From positions 1-13,592 of the forward strand of contig DAEV01000065.1 of assembly GCA_002509495.1 (NCBI GenBank): a stretch of 13,592 nucleotides of DNA, in the 5' to 3' direction. The notes beneath the pieces were generated by a model that saw only the letters and a program-made list of their open reading frames with translations, searched no databases and had not been told where the DNA came from. Each line of letters starts with the position of its first letter. The first letter of the stretch is position 1. The DNA is from Methanolinea sp. UBA473. GTDB taxonomy: Archaea > Halobacteriota > Methanomicrobia > Methanomicrobiales > Methanospirillaceae. A program made the position numbers and the translations under genes. Positions 6,152 through 13,592 of this stretch are shown here, in pieces.

Positions 6152-7000
6152 ATGGAGAAGAACATCGGCGACGTGGCATCCACCTCCTTCGTCACGCTCT
6201 ATTGTCACGCGATCGAGACCCAATCGGAACATCCTGTATTGAAGGATCCGAAATCGGTCGAGATCACCACCGAACTAAATAAAACGCTCGCTCAATCGGA
6301 CGATCCCCTCGACAGGATGCTCGTATCCGGAACGATCGATCGGAACCTGGTCGTCCACATCGCACTCCGGGCAAAAAGATACGACGAGTACGCGAGAGAT
6401 TTCATGAACCGGAACCCGCGTGGAGTGATCGTGAATATCGGGTGCGGGCTCGATTCCCGGTTCCTGAGGATCGATGACGGAACTATGATTTTTTACGACC
6501 TTGACCTGCCCGAAGTAATCGAGGTCAGGAAGAGGTTTTTCGAAGAGACAGACAGGTACCATCTCATCGCCTCTTCAGTTCTCGAGTTCGACTGGATGGA
6601 CACGATCTCTCCGCAAAGAGGGCCGTTCCTGTTCATGGCGGAAGGAGTGTTCATGTACCTGAAGGAAGGCGAAGTGAAATCGCTGGTGCTGAACCTCCGG
6701 GAGAAATTCCCGGGATCCGAGCTCGTCTGCGAGGAGGTGAACTCGTTCTGGCTCAGAAAACCGGTAAAAGCACTCCTGAACCATAAAATAAGGAGCCGGG
6801 TGCATCTTGGAAAGGATGCCGTCTTCCAGTCCGGTATCCGGGACGAAAGGGAGATGGAACACTGGCATCCCGGGATCAGGTTCCTCGACGAATGGAGTTA
6901 TTTTGATACCGGGGAAGAGAAACTGGGGTGGCTTCGGATGCTCGGGCACATCGGGTGGATCAGGAAGACCCAGTGGACGGTCCATTACCTGCTGAGCTGA
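6152..7000 (+). CDS. Class I SAM-dependent methyltransferase, LCMT/TcmP-like family
   Basis: A 282-residue enzyme expected to methylate a carboxyl or hydroxyl group using S-adenosylmethionine. The SAM-binding motif I is IVNIGCGLDSR at 93-103, and the acidic strand-2 motif is FYDLDLPEVIEVR at 114-126. FMAEGVFMYL at 161-170 is the characteristic post-motif of the leucine carboxyl methyltransferase (PF04072) group, which includes TcmP-like O-methyltransferases. The first 90 residues are the usual helical lid with the conserved RxxxxD region. The length is normal and all motifs are intact. The substrate cannot be assigned: no biosynthetic cluster is adjacent. GGTGA at 6143-6147 lies 4 bases before the ATG and supports this start. 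Confidence 0.9.
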   Translation: MEKNIGDVASTSFVTLYCHAIETQSEHPVLKDPKSVEITTELNKTLAQSDDPLDRMLVSGTIDRNLVVHIALRAKRYDEYARDFMNRNPRGVIVNIGCGLDSRFLRIDDGTMIFYDLDLPEVIEVRKRFFEETDRYHLIASSVLEFDWMDTISPQRGPFLFMAEGVFMYLKEGEVKSLVLNLREKFPGSELVCEEVNSFWLRKPVKALLNHKIRSRVHLGKDAVFQSGIRDEREMEHWHPGIRFLDEWSYFDTGEEKLGWLRMLGHIGWIRKTQWTVHYLLS

Positions 7001-7008
7001 CGTGAGCT

Positions 7009-7025
7009 ACAGCCCCATGGGCTGT
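7009..7025 (+). terminator. Hairpin just after the methyltransferase stop codon
   Basis: A perfect 7-base stem ACAGCCC / GGGCTGT with a CAT loop begins 8 bases after the TGA at 6998-7000. No T-run follows, so it may serve as a 3'-end stabiliser rather than a terminator. Confidence 0.4.
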
Positions 7026-7081
7026 TCTGGAAGGAGAAGAGACTGGCCTGGTCGCCTGAAAGTCCGGCCTCCCTTGGCCCG

Positions 7082-7113
7082 GGGGCGGTCGAAGGAAGAG
7101 AATCGGCCGCCCC
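7082..7113 (-). terminator. GC-rich hairpin after the SIMPL gene
   Basis: GGGGCGGTCG (7082-7091) pairs with CGGCCGCCCC (7104-7113), with one G-U pair and a 12-base loop. It lies 24 bases past the stop of the SIMPL gene on the minus strand, between the two convergent genes. A pyrimidine-rich loop on that strand (ATTCTCTTCCTT) is the only T-rich part. Confidence 0.4.
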
Positions 7114-7137
7114 GTCCACCTCCCCCGACGGATGGAA

Positions 7138-7860
7138 TCACCCGATCCAGTACGTCACCGTAACCGTCGCAGTCACCGTGATGTCGCCGGGCTGGATCGG
7201 CGTCGACACCCCGCTTCCTACTGAATCTTCCCTCGCATAGTTCTGGAACAGGACCGGGGAGTACCCTCCGCCGATCTCGGCGGACTTCACCGAGGTGATG
7301 CTGACCCCGAGTGCGGCAGCGACCGTCTTTGCATCGGCGGCAGCCCTCTCGGTGGCTTCTTTCAGCGCTTCGGTCCGGAGCACCTGGGACTGTTCGTCCG
7401 AGAGGAGGAACTGGATGGAACTTGCCTGGTTGATCCCGTTCGCGACCCCGATATCGATCACTTCACCGACACGGGAGACGTCGTGGAGCGTGACGGTCAG
7501 GGTGTTTGTGACGCGGTAGGTTTTGACCTTCTGGAAGGGGGTAAGTTTCGTGTCCTCGTAGACCGGGTAGATATAGTATCCCGTGGTCTTGAGGGACTCC
7601 TTTGGGAACCCGGCAGCGATCAGCGCATCCATCACCTTCGTCATGCGGGCGGCATTCTCGGCCTGGGCGACCTGCACGTTGGGATTCTCGGTTTCTACCG
7701 CGAGCGAGATCTGGGCACGGTCGGGGGTCCCGATGACGGACCCGGTCCCCGATGCAACGATCGTGTTGTCGGTGCCTGTCTCGGCTGCCGAAACGGTGCC
7801 GAATGCCAATGCGGCGATGAGGAGCAGGACCGCAGTAAAAATCGGTAGGGTTTGTTTCAT
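7138..7860 (-). CDS. Secreted SIMPL-domain protein
   Basis: A 240-residue protein of the SIMPL family (PF04402, DUF541), found in bacteria and archaea; its molecular role is poorly defined. Residues 1-25 form a signal peptide: a basic start, then the hydrophobic stretch LPIFTAVLLLIAALAFG and a likely cleavage after VSA. The protein should therefore lie outside the membrane. The rest is one SIMPL domain: IVASGTGSVIGTPDRAQISL opens it, then a helix with MDALIAAGFP, the KTTGYYIYPVY strand, the YRVTNTLTVTLHD strand, and the helix ALKEATERAAADAKTVAAALG followed by GVSITSVKS. The C-terminus ends with alternating Val/Thr strands (ITVTATVTVTYWIG). The ATG at 7860 starts the signal peptide, with no clear Shine-Dalgarno. 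It is monocistronic, converging on the methyltransferase gene. Confidence 0.93.
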   Translation of the reverse strand: MKQTLPIFTAVLLLIAALAFGTVSAAETGTDNTIVASGTGSVIGTPDRAQISLAVETENPNVQVAQAENAARMTKVMDALIAAGFPKESLKTTGYYIYPVYEDTKLTPFQKVKTYRVTNTLTVTLHDVSRVGEVIDIGVANGINQASSIQFLLSDEQSQVLRTEALKEATERAAADAKTVAAALGVSITSVKSAEIGGGYSPVLFQNYAREDSVGSGVSTPIQPGDITVTATVTVTYWIG

Positions 7861-7891
7861 TCTCGATCAGGACACTGTTTCACCGGAGCCC

Positions 7892-7900
7892 GTTTTAAAG
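7892..7900 (-). promoter_or_regulatory. TATA-like box of the SIMPL gene
   Basis: The minus strand reads CTTTAAAAC. A start about 25 bases downstream falls near 7868, within 10 bases of the ATG at 7860, in agreement with the absence of a Shine-Dalgarno. Confidence 0.45.
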
Positions 7901-8067
7901 TTGCCTTGACTGCGAACGGAACTGTAGTTATTGTTCAGTGGCGGGCTGATTTTGGAACAATTGTTTCGCGTCTCCAGGGAACCGCAATTGAACATGAAAT
8001 GGATGTCTGGAACATTTTAGCATGCCCTGCATTGTCAAAAATCCTTCGGGAGGAAAAGAACCATCGT

Positions 8068-8085
8068 TCCTCATGCTTATGAGGA
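8068..8085 (-). terminator. Hairpin after the kdp operon
   Basis: TCCTCAT / ATGAGGA, a perfect 7-base stem with a 4-base loop, lies 17 bases past the kdpD stop. On the minus strand it is followed by pyrimidine- and T-rich sequence (TTCTTTTCCTCC, then ATTTTTGA), so it is a reasonable end of the operon transcript. Confidence 0.5.
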
Positions 8086-8101
8086 GGAATCCTTTCTGTC
8101 C

Positions 8102-10042
8102 CTATTTCATCAGCCGTTCAAGGGCAAGCGCCCCGAGCTGGGCCATCGCCTCAGGGACACCTTTGGTCTCAAGGGTCAGCACTGCATCAGGATTTTGAAA
8201 CGCAAATGCCAGGACCCCATAGACAAGACCGTGGGCTTTCATCGGGACATAATGTCCGATCCCACCCACAAGCGTGTCCGTACCCTGCCCCGCCACTTCT
8301 CCGTTCTCGTAGACCCAACGGGCGATGGTCATCTCTTTATCCGTGGAAGGATAGTCCTGGTCACCGGTCGCCACGCGGAGTCCGCCCTCGTCGGGAACCA
8401 GAATGGCGACTCTTCCGGGTGCGAAGGACCGCATATGCCTTGCCAGGATCTCCAGTACCTCGTCATAGCGTTGAGTATCCACGAGATCCTTCGACAACCC
8501 GGCAACCGCGGCAACCGTGGCCTCGCTCTCCCGGATCTGGGGAATGAGGTAACGCAGACGGTTCGCCAGGTGACTGATGATGATCGCGATCACGACATAT
8601 CCTGCAAACGAGATGAAGTATTCCCAATCCGAGACGTTCAGGGTGTAGTAGGGGGAAACAAAGGCAAAATCAAAGACGAAGATACTCACCACTGCGGCGA
8701 ACACGGAGGCTCCCCGGGAAAAGAACCAGGCACTCACCACTACCGGGAGGAGCTGGATGATGATGAGGTTTGCCGTGCTGATAGTGCCGATCAGCAGGTA
8801 ATTCAGGAGAGTGACCGCAAGGATGAGCACCAGGGTGATGAGGTAGTCCCTGGGAAGGAGGCGCGGGATCTGCTCTTCCAGGGGGAGGGACGGTGCTCCC
8901 TTTGCATCGAAGAGGATAATATCGATTCCCGGTGACCTGCGCATGACCCGGTAGACCGGCGAGACAAGGATGTCCAGGCCCCGGGGCTTCCCGAGCATGA
9001 TGGTGGTCACATTGTGCTGGCGGGCATACCGGAGGATCTCGTGTGCCACGTCCTCGCCGCGATAAATCACAATCTTGCCCCCCAGTTTCCTGGCCGTGTC
9101 CATTGCATCGGCAAGCCAGGCTTTTTCCTGCCCTTTGGGAGGCCCTTCCCGCTCTTCCTCGACGGATAAGACCACCCATTCCGCATTCAAACGCTGGGAA
9201 TCGCGGTAGGCTGCCCTGACCATAGCCTCTGCGGAGGGGCCCGGGCGGATCGCCACGAGGAGGCGTTCCACCGCCGGCCATGGACCGGGGATTGCCCGGG
9301 CCCTCATGTGGGTCACCATCTGCCGGTCGGTCCGCCGGGCAAGATACCGTAATGTCAACTGGCGGAGTGCGATCAGGTTCCCGGTGGAGAAGAAATGATC
9401 CACCGCCTGCGCAGCCATCTCTCCGAGGTACACTTTCCCTGCCTTCAGGCGGGCGATGAGCTCCTCGGGGGTGAGGTCGATCAACCGGATATCATCCGCA
9501 AGATCGAAGAACGTGTCAGGGACGGTCTCCTTTACCTGGATGCCGGTAATCTGGGAGATGGCGTCGTTCAGGCTCTCGACATGCTGGATATTGACAGTGG
9601 TATACACAGAAATCCCGGCCCTGAGGAGTTCTTCAATGTCCTGGTAGCGTTTCAGATGCCGGGAGCCCGGGGCATTGGTATGCGCCAGCTCGTCCACGAG
9701 GACGATGGAGGGTTTCCTGGCCATGATGGCATCGAGGTCCATCTCGCGCATCTCCAACCCCTGGTACCAGATTTGCTCCGGGGGGATGGTCTCCAGGGAA
9801 GCAGCGAGAGCGTCGGTCTCAATCCGTTTGTGGGTCTCTACGTAGCCGATTACTACATCCGCCCCCTCTGTCGTTCGCTGGATGGCATCCCAGAGCATGG
9901 TGTAGGTCTTGCCCACCCCGGAGGCATAGCCAAGGTAAATGATAAATTTTCCCTGACGAGCCGCCCGATCTTCTGCATTGGCGAGCGCAAGGAGGTCTTC
10001 CGGCGCAGGCCGTGTCCTGTCCCGGTCAGGAATGGAGTTCAT
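8102..10042 (-). CDS. kdpD: Short KdpD: sensor, USP, membrane and GAF domains, no kinase module
   Basis: A 646-residue relative of the KdpD sensor kinase, whose usual length is about 890-900. Residues 20-235 are the KdpD N-terminal domain with Walker A GYASGVGKT at 38-46 and Walker B-like VLVDELAHTN at 114-123. About 250-375 is a universal-stress-protein-like domain (LLVAIRPGPSAE to TIMLGKPRG). About 395-500 is a DUF4118 membrane domain of four helices (DYLITLVLILAV to VIAIIISHLA). About 505-640 is a GAF domain. The protein ends ...LGALALERLMK, exactly where the dimerisation and histidine-phosphotransfer helix would begin, and the downstream DNA does not encode a kinase in any frame. Its ATG overlaps the kdpC stop (ATGA). 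It presumably senses K+ or turgor and acts on the pump or on a separate kinase, but that is inference. Confidence 0.95.
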   Translation of the reverse strand: MNSIPDRDRTRPAPEDLLALANAEDRAARQGKFIIYLGYASGVGKTYTMLWDAIQRTTEGADVVIGYVETHKRIETDALAASLETIPPEQIWYQGLEMREMDLDAIMARKPSIVLVDELAHTNAPGSRHLKRYQDIEELLRAGISVYTTVNIQHVESLNDAISQITGIQVKETVPDTFFDLADDIRLIDLTPEELIARLKAGKVYLGEMAAQAVDHFFSTGNLIALRQLTLRYLARRTDRQMVTHMRARAIPGPWPAVERLLVAIRPGPSAEAMVRAAYRDSQRLNAEWVVLSVEEEREGPPKGQEKAWLADAMDTARKLGGKIVIYRGEDVAHEILRYARQHNVTTIMLGKPRGLDILVSPVYRVMRRSPGIDIILFDAKGAPSLPLEEQIPRLLPRDYLITLVLILAVTLLNYLLIGTISTANLIIIQLLPVVVSAWFFSRGASVFAAVVSIFVFDFAFVSPYYTLNVSDWEYFISFAGYVVIAIIISHLANRLRYLIPQIRESEATVAAVAGLSKDLVDTQRYDEVLEILARHMRSFAPGRVAILVPDEGGLRVATGDQDYPSTDKEMTIARWVYENGEVAGQGTDTLVGGIGHYVPMKAHGLVYGVLAFAFQNPDAVLTLETKGVPEAMAQLGALALERLMK

Positions 10043-10617
10043 GGACCGCCTCGTTGGTCGAGTGCCCTGTTCAAGGCAAAGACATTCACATATTCATACT
10101 CAGGGGAGAGGGGATTCGAAACGATACTCTCATAGACGAGAGTCCGTACAGTACCCTCATCCATTCGCCGGGCTTTTGCGACCACCGGAACCTGCAGCAA
10201 GGCCGCATCGAGCGTGATATGGGGATCGAGACCGCTTGCCGATGATGTTACCAGATCCCCGGGCCAGGGCCCCTTCATTCCAAGTGTTTCCAGGTGCCGG
10301 ATGGTCGTATTCACCCTTCCCGGAAGGGCGGGATTTGACGGGCCCAGATTGGATCCTCCCGATTGTGCTGCGTTGTAGGGAACACCCGCCGTGGAAGAAG
10401 GGCGACCCTCGAAATAGTGGGGTCCGGCGAACTGAAGGCCGATCAGTTCCGATCCCATTACCGCTCCACTCTCATTCCGGACCAGACTGCCGCGGGCCTG
10501 GTAGGGAAATGCAAGCCCTGCGATACCGGTCACAAAGAGGGGATAGATCACTCCTGTGACGAGGAACAGCACTCCGAAGAGAAGGAGTGCAGTCCGGAGA
10601 GATCTTCGCAGGATCAC
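10039..10617 (-). CDS. kdpC: K+-transporting ATPase subunit C
   Basis: The 192-residue KdpC subunit, which sits beside KdpA and KdpB and is needed for ATP-dependent high-affinity K+ uptake. One membrane helix lies near residues 9-36 (ALLLFGVLFLVTGVIYPLF); the rest faces away from the cytoplasm. Family motifs are all present: GSELIGLQF (55-63), YFEGRPSS (68-75), YNAAQSGGSNLGPSNP (81-96), and SASGLDPHIT with AALLQVPVVAKAR (126-150). The length is normal. The start is GTG at 10617 and overlaps the kdpB stop (GTGA), so the two should be translationally coupled. Upstream, no other in-frame start would fit this junction better. Confidence 0.97.
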   Translation of the reverse strand: MILRRSLRTALLLFGVLFLVTGVIYPLFVTGIAGLAFPYQARGSLVRNESGAVMGSELIGLQFAGPHYFEGRPSSTAGVPYNAAQSGGSNLGPSNPALPGRVNTTIRHLETLGMKGPWPGDLVTSSASGLDPHITLDAALLQVPVVAKARRMDEGTVRTLVYESIVSNPLSPEYEYVNVFALNRALDQRGGP

Positions 10618-12683
10618 AGGGGCATCACCGCCGAGATCAGGAGATCGATGGCCTTGATCCCGAGGAAGGGTGCCACGATTCCGCCGAGACCGAAAATGAC
10701 GAGATTATACGTGAACAATCGTGCAGCGGGCATGGGCCTGAACTGCACTCCCCGAAGAGCGAGCGGGATGAGCAGGGGAATGATCAGGGCGTTGAAGATG
10801 ACAGCGGAGAGGATGGCGGTCTCCGGGGTGGCCAGTCCCATCAGGTTGAGTACTGCAAGCTGGGGGTAGATCGCCAGGAATGCTGCGGGGATGATGGCAA
10901 AATACTTCGCCACGTCATTTGCGATGGAGAATGTAGTAAGAGCTCCCCGGGTCATCAGGATCTGTTTTCCGATCTCTACGATGTCGATCAGTTTGGTCGG
11001 GTCCGAATCCAGGTCGATAATATTGGCCGCCTCCCGGGCCGGCTGGGTGCCGTTGTTCATGGCCACCGCCACATCCGCCTGGGCCAGTGCGGGGGCGTCG
11101 TTTGTACCATCTCCTGTCATGGCCACCATATACCCCTCGTCCTGATACGTCTTGATCAGCCGGAGCTTGTCATCGGGTTTCGCCTCCGCCAGGAAATCAT
11201 CCACACCCGCTTCCGCAGCGATCGCTGCGGCCGTAAGCCGGTTGTCTCCCGTGATCATGACCGTCCTGATCCCCATGCGGCGGAGATCGAAGAACCGCTC
11301 CCTCACACCTGACTTGAGGATGTCCTTGAGATGCACAACCCCGAGGATGGTGTGATCCCTGCTCACCACGAGAGGGGTCCCTCCGGTCTGTGCAATCCGG
11401 GTCACCTTGGGGGTGAGGTCCGGAGGGATCGGTTTTCCTGCCGCGGCGACCTCGCGTGTGATGGCATCGGTCGCACCCTTGCGGTAAGAGACCCCCTCGA
11501 TATCCATCCCGCTCATCCGCGTCTGTGCAGAAAATGGGATGAATACGGCTTTTTCGGGAGGGCAACTCATGGGACAGCCCGATGCACATGCAAGGGTCAC
11601 CACGCTCCTGCCCTCCGGTGTCTCATCGTCGTAGGATGCGCAGTACGCCGCAATGGCGAGATCGGCCTCCGCCACGCCATCGACCGGCAGGAACGCGGCA
11701 GCCTGCCGGTTCCCCAGGGTGATGGTCCCGGTCTTGTCCAGGAGGAGAATGTTCACGTCCCCGGCCGCTTCGATGGCCCTCCCCGACATGGCGACAATGT
11801 TTCGCTGGAACAGCCGGTCCATCCCGGCGATTCCGATGGCGGGAAGGAGTGCGGCAATCGTGGTGGGAGCGAGACAAACGAAGAGTGCGACCAGCACCAC
11901 GAGATGCACAGGGCTCCCGCTCCCTGAAGCTGCCGCACTGTAGGCAGATACTGGCCAGATGGTTGCCACCACGAGCAGGAAGACCCCTGTCAGTGCAAAC
12001 AGAAGGATTTCAAGGGCCTGTTCATTCGGAGTCTTCCTCCGTTTCGCCCCCTCGATCATCTGGATCATGCAATCGAGGAAGGTCTTCCCAGGCTCCGCGG
12101 TGATCCGGATGATGATTTCGTTCGCAATCACAGTGGTCCCCCCGGTTACGGCACTCCTGTCGCCTCCGGACTCGCGCACTACGGGGGCGGACTCACCTGT
12201 GATCGCAGCTTCGTTGATCAGGGCGGCCCCTGCGATCACCTCCCCGTCGCTCGGGACGAGGTCACCGGTCCGGACCAGGACAAGGTCGCCATTTTTGAGA
12301 TCTGTCGATGCCACGGATTTGAACGGCGATGAGAACTGGGGTGATTCCAGTTTTTTCGCGGTCATGGCGGTCCTCGACCTCCGGAGAGAAGCGGCTCTCG
12401 CTTTTCCACGCCCTTCGGCCAGGGATTCGGCAAAATTGGAAAAGATTACTGTCAGCCAGAGCCAGGCCGACACCATGCCGGTAAAGAGCACAGAATCCCC
12501 GGTGGATGTGAAGATCTCGTACAGGAACGCCAGGGTGGTCAGGATTCCGCCGATCTCCACCGAGAACATGACGGGATTCTCAAACTGCCGCCGCAGGTCG
12601 AGTTTCCTGACTGCATCGGATACGGCATTCCGGAGCAGGGCGGGGTCGAAGGCAGTGACCGGCGTCACTCGTTTCCGTGCCAT
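10614..12683 (-). CDS. kdpB: K+-transporting P-type ATPase subunit B
   Basis: The 689-residue catalytic subunit of the Kdp pump, a P-type ATPase in the cytoplasmic membrane that hydrolyses ATP to drive K+ uptake through KdpA. The phosphorylation motif DKTGTIT has its aspartate at D316. The actuator motif TGES is at 162-165, including the serine whose phosphorylation inhibits the E. coli pump. The membrane motif CLAPTTIAALL is at 270-280. The hinge motif TGDGTNDAPALAQAD and the following AMNNGTQPAREAAN segment are also intact. The family length is about 680-690, so it is full length. ATG at 12683 is 1 base past the kdpA stop. No missing key residue was seen. Confidence 0.98.
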   Translation of the reverse strand: MARKRVTPVTAFDPALLRNAVSDAVRKLDLRRQFENPVMFSVEIGGILTTLAFLYEIFTSTGDSVLFTGMVSAWLWLTVIFSNFAESLAEGRGKARAASLRRSRTAMTAKKLESPQFSSPFKSVASTDLKNGDLVLVRTGDLVPSDGEVIAGAALINEAAITGESAPVVRESGGDRSAVTGGTTVIANEIIIRITAEPGKTFLDCMIQMIEGAKRRKTPNEQALEILLFALTGVFLLVVATIWPVSAYSAAASGSGSPVHLVVLVALFVCLAPTTIAALLPAIGIAGMDRLFQRNIVAMSGRAIEAAGDVNILLLDKTGTITLGNRQAAAFLPVDGVAEADLAIAAYCASYDDETPEGRSVVTLACASGCPMSCPPEKAVFIPFSAQTRMSGMDIEGVSYRKGATDAITREVAAAGKPIPPDLTPKVTRIAQTGGTPLVVSRDHTILGVVHLKDILKSGVRERFFDLRRMGIRTVMITGDNRLTAAAIAAEAGVDDFLAEAKPDDKLRLIKTYQDEGYMVAMTGDGTNDAPALAQADVAVAMNNGTQPAREAANIIDLDSDPTKLIDIVEIGKQILMTRGALTTFSIANDVAKYFAIIPAAFLAIYPQLAVLNLMGLATPETAILSAVIFNALIIPLLIPLALRGVQFRPMPAARLFTYNLVIFGLGGIVAPFLGIKAIDLLISAVMPL

Positions 12684-12684
12684 T

Positions 12685-13592
12685 TCAGGGACCTCCGAAA
12701 AGAGAGAGGTGCTCTGCGATCGGACCCATGGCGAAGAACGGGAAGAAGGTAAGCGCCCCGATGATCAGGATCACTGCAATAAGCCAGAGAACGAAGGATG
12801 GTGATGCCGTAGGGAGAGTTCCCGGCCCGGAGGGGATGGTCTTCTTCCTGGCCACAGAACCGGCAAGGGCCAGCATGGCGACCGCCGGCACGAACCGTCC
12901 CACAGTCATGACAAGAGCTCCGGTCAACGAGTAGAAGGGGAGGGCGGCATTCAGACCGGCAAATGCACTCCCGTTGTTGTTCGCCATGGAAGCGAATGCG
13001 TATACCACTTCCGAGAGGCCGTGGGGTCCGGGATTGAAGAGCCCTGCAAGACCTCCTTCCACCACCAGCGCGACTCCCGTGAAGACCAGGACGAGGATGC
13101 CCGGAACGAGGATTGTGACCAGTGCCATCTTCATCTCGAAGATCTCGATCTTCCTGGCAAGATACTCGGGGGTCCGCCCGATCATCAGGCCTGCGATAAA
13201 GACTGCGACTACCACGAAGGCAATCATGGTGGCAAAGCCGGATCCGATGCCGCCGAAGACTACCTCTCCAAGGAGGATGAGGAACATCGGGACCAGGCCG
13301 CCAAGCGGCGTCAGCGAATCATGCATGGCGTTCACCGCCCCGCAGGCTGCCGCAGTGGTCGAGGCAGAAAAAAGGACCGTTCCCGAAAGCCCAAACCGGA
13401 CCTCCTTCCCCTCCATCGACACTCCAGTCACATCCTTCGAAATGAGAGCAGGATTCCCGGATAGTTCTGCGATATACAACATCCCGGTTGCAGCGACAAA
13501 GAGCAGCATCATCGCGGCAAAGATAGCCCGGCCCTGCCGTTTCTCTCCTGCAAATATTCCGAAGGTAAACAGCTCTGTCATGGCTCTCCTAA
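12685..13592 (-). CDS. kdpA: K+-transporting ATPase subunit A, C-terminal half (5' end outside or missing)
   Basis: The K+-binding, channel-like subunit of the Kdp pump. Only about 300 of the usual 555-580 residues are here. Two of the four pore repeats are present: TTAAACGAVNAMHDS (third filter loop) and ASMANNNGSAFAGL (fourth), together with GEVVFGGIGSGF, FIAGLMIGRTPEYL and LFNPGPHGLSEVVYA. At least six hydrophobic segments are visible. The frame stays open to the window edge. The first ATG is at 13581 and AGGAG lies 4 bases before it, but a protein starting there would lack the first two filter loops and could not form a normal pore. The gene most likely continues past the window. Confidence 0.93.
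   Translation of the reverse strand, partial: RRAMTELFTFGIFAGEKRQGRAIFAAMMLLFVAATGMLYIAELSGNPALISKDVTGVSMEGKEVRFGLSGTVLFSASTTAAACGAVNAMHDSLTPLGGLVPMFLILLGEVVFGGIGSGFATMIAFVVVAVFIAGLMIGRTPEYLARKIEIFEMKMALVTILVPGILVLVFTGVALVVEGGLAGLFNPGPHGLSEVVYAFASMANNNGSAFAGLNAALPFYSLTGALVMTVGRFVPAVAMLALAGSVARKKTIPSGPGTLPTASPSFVLWLIAVILIIGALTFFPFFAMGPIAEHLSLFGGP

Noticed and set aside
7956..7965. Palindrome AACAATTGTT between kdpD and the SIMPL gene
   Set aside because: It could be an operator, but it is short, AT-rich and single, and lies about 60 bases upstream of the presumed TATA box.

Overview
The window looks like chromosomal DNA of a methanogenic archaeon, probably order Methanomicrobiales (a Methanoregula-like lineage). 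That placement is inference from several things: an archaemetzincin, a receiver plus multi-PAS sensor protein of the style these methanogens carry in many copies, a KdpD without a kinase module, a flavodoxin/ferredoxin fusion, and AT-rich archaeal TATA-like boxes upstream of several genes in otherwise GC-rich DNA. No rRNA, tRNA, CRISPR array, transposase or phage gene was seen.

Layout. 1-1825 (minus): a receiver-PAS-PAS-PAS signalling protein whose 3' end appears frameshifted just as a fourth PAS domain begins. 1826-2400: a short orphan protein (minus) and the promoter region of a GNAT acetyltransferase (plus, 2401-2994). The acetyltransferase converges on an archaemetzincin protease (minus, 3068-3625), with a hairpin between them. 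3626-4911: an orphan 122-residue protein, a stretch of about 530 bases without a convincing gene but with a strong TATA-like box, and a small zinc-ribbon protein, both genes on minus. 5105-5911 (minus): an EFR1-type flavodoxin plus 2[4Fe-4S] ferredoxin fusion, divergent from an LCMT-family SAM-dependent methyltransferase (plus, 6152-7000). The methyltransferase converges on a secreted or lipid-facing SIMPL-domain protein (minus, 7138-7860), with two hairpins between the stop codons.

8102-13592 (minus) is a compact kdp operon read right to left: kdpA (only the C-terminal half is inside the window), kdpB, kdpC and a short kdpD. Junctions are 1-base or 4-base overlaps, so the genes are surely co-transcribed and translationally coupled. 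KdpA, KdpB and KdpC form the high-affinity K+ uptake ATPase. KdpD keeps its N-terminal ATP-binding sensor domain, USP domain, four-helix membrane domain and GAF domain, but stops exactly where the histidine-kinase module should begin. No kdpE lies in the window.

I found no convincing new multi-gene system. The points most worth a second look are the probable one-base frameshift in the PAS protein, the kinase-less KdpD, the long leader or empty region around 4185-4713, and three small orphan proteins.
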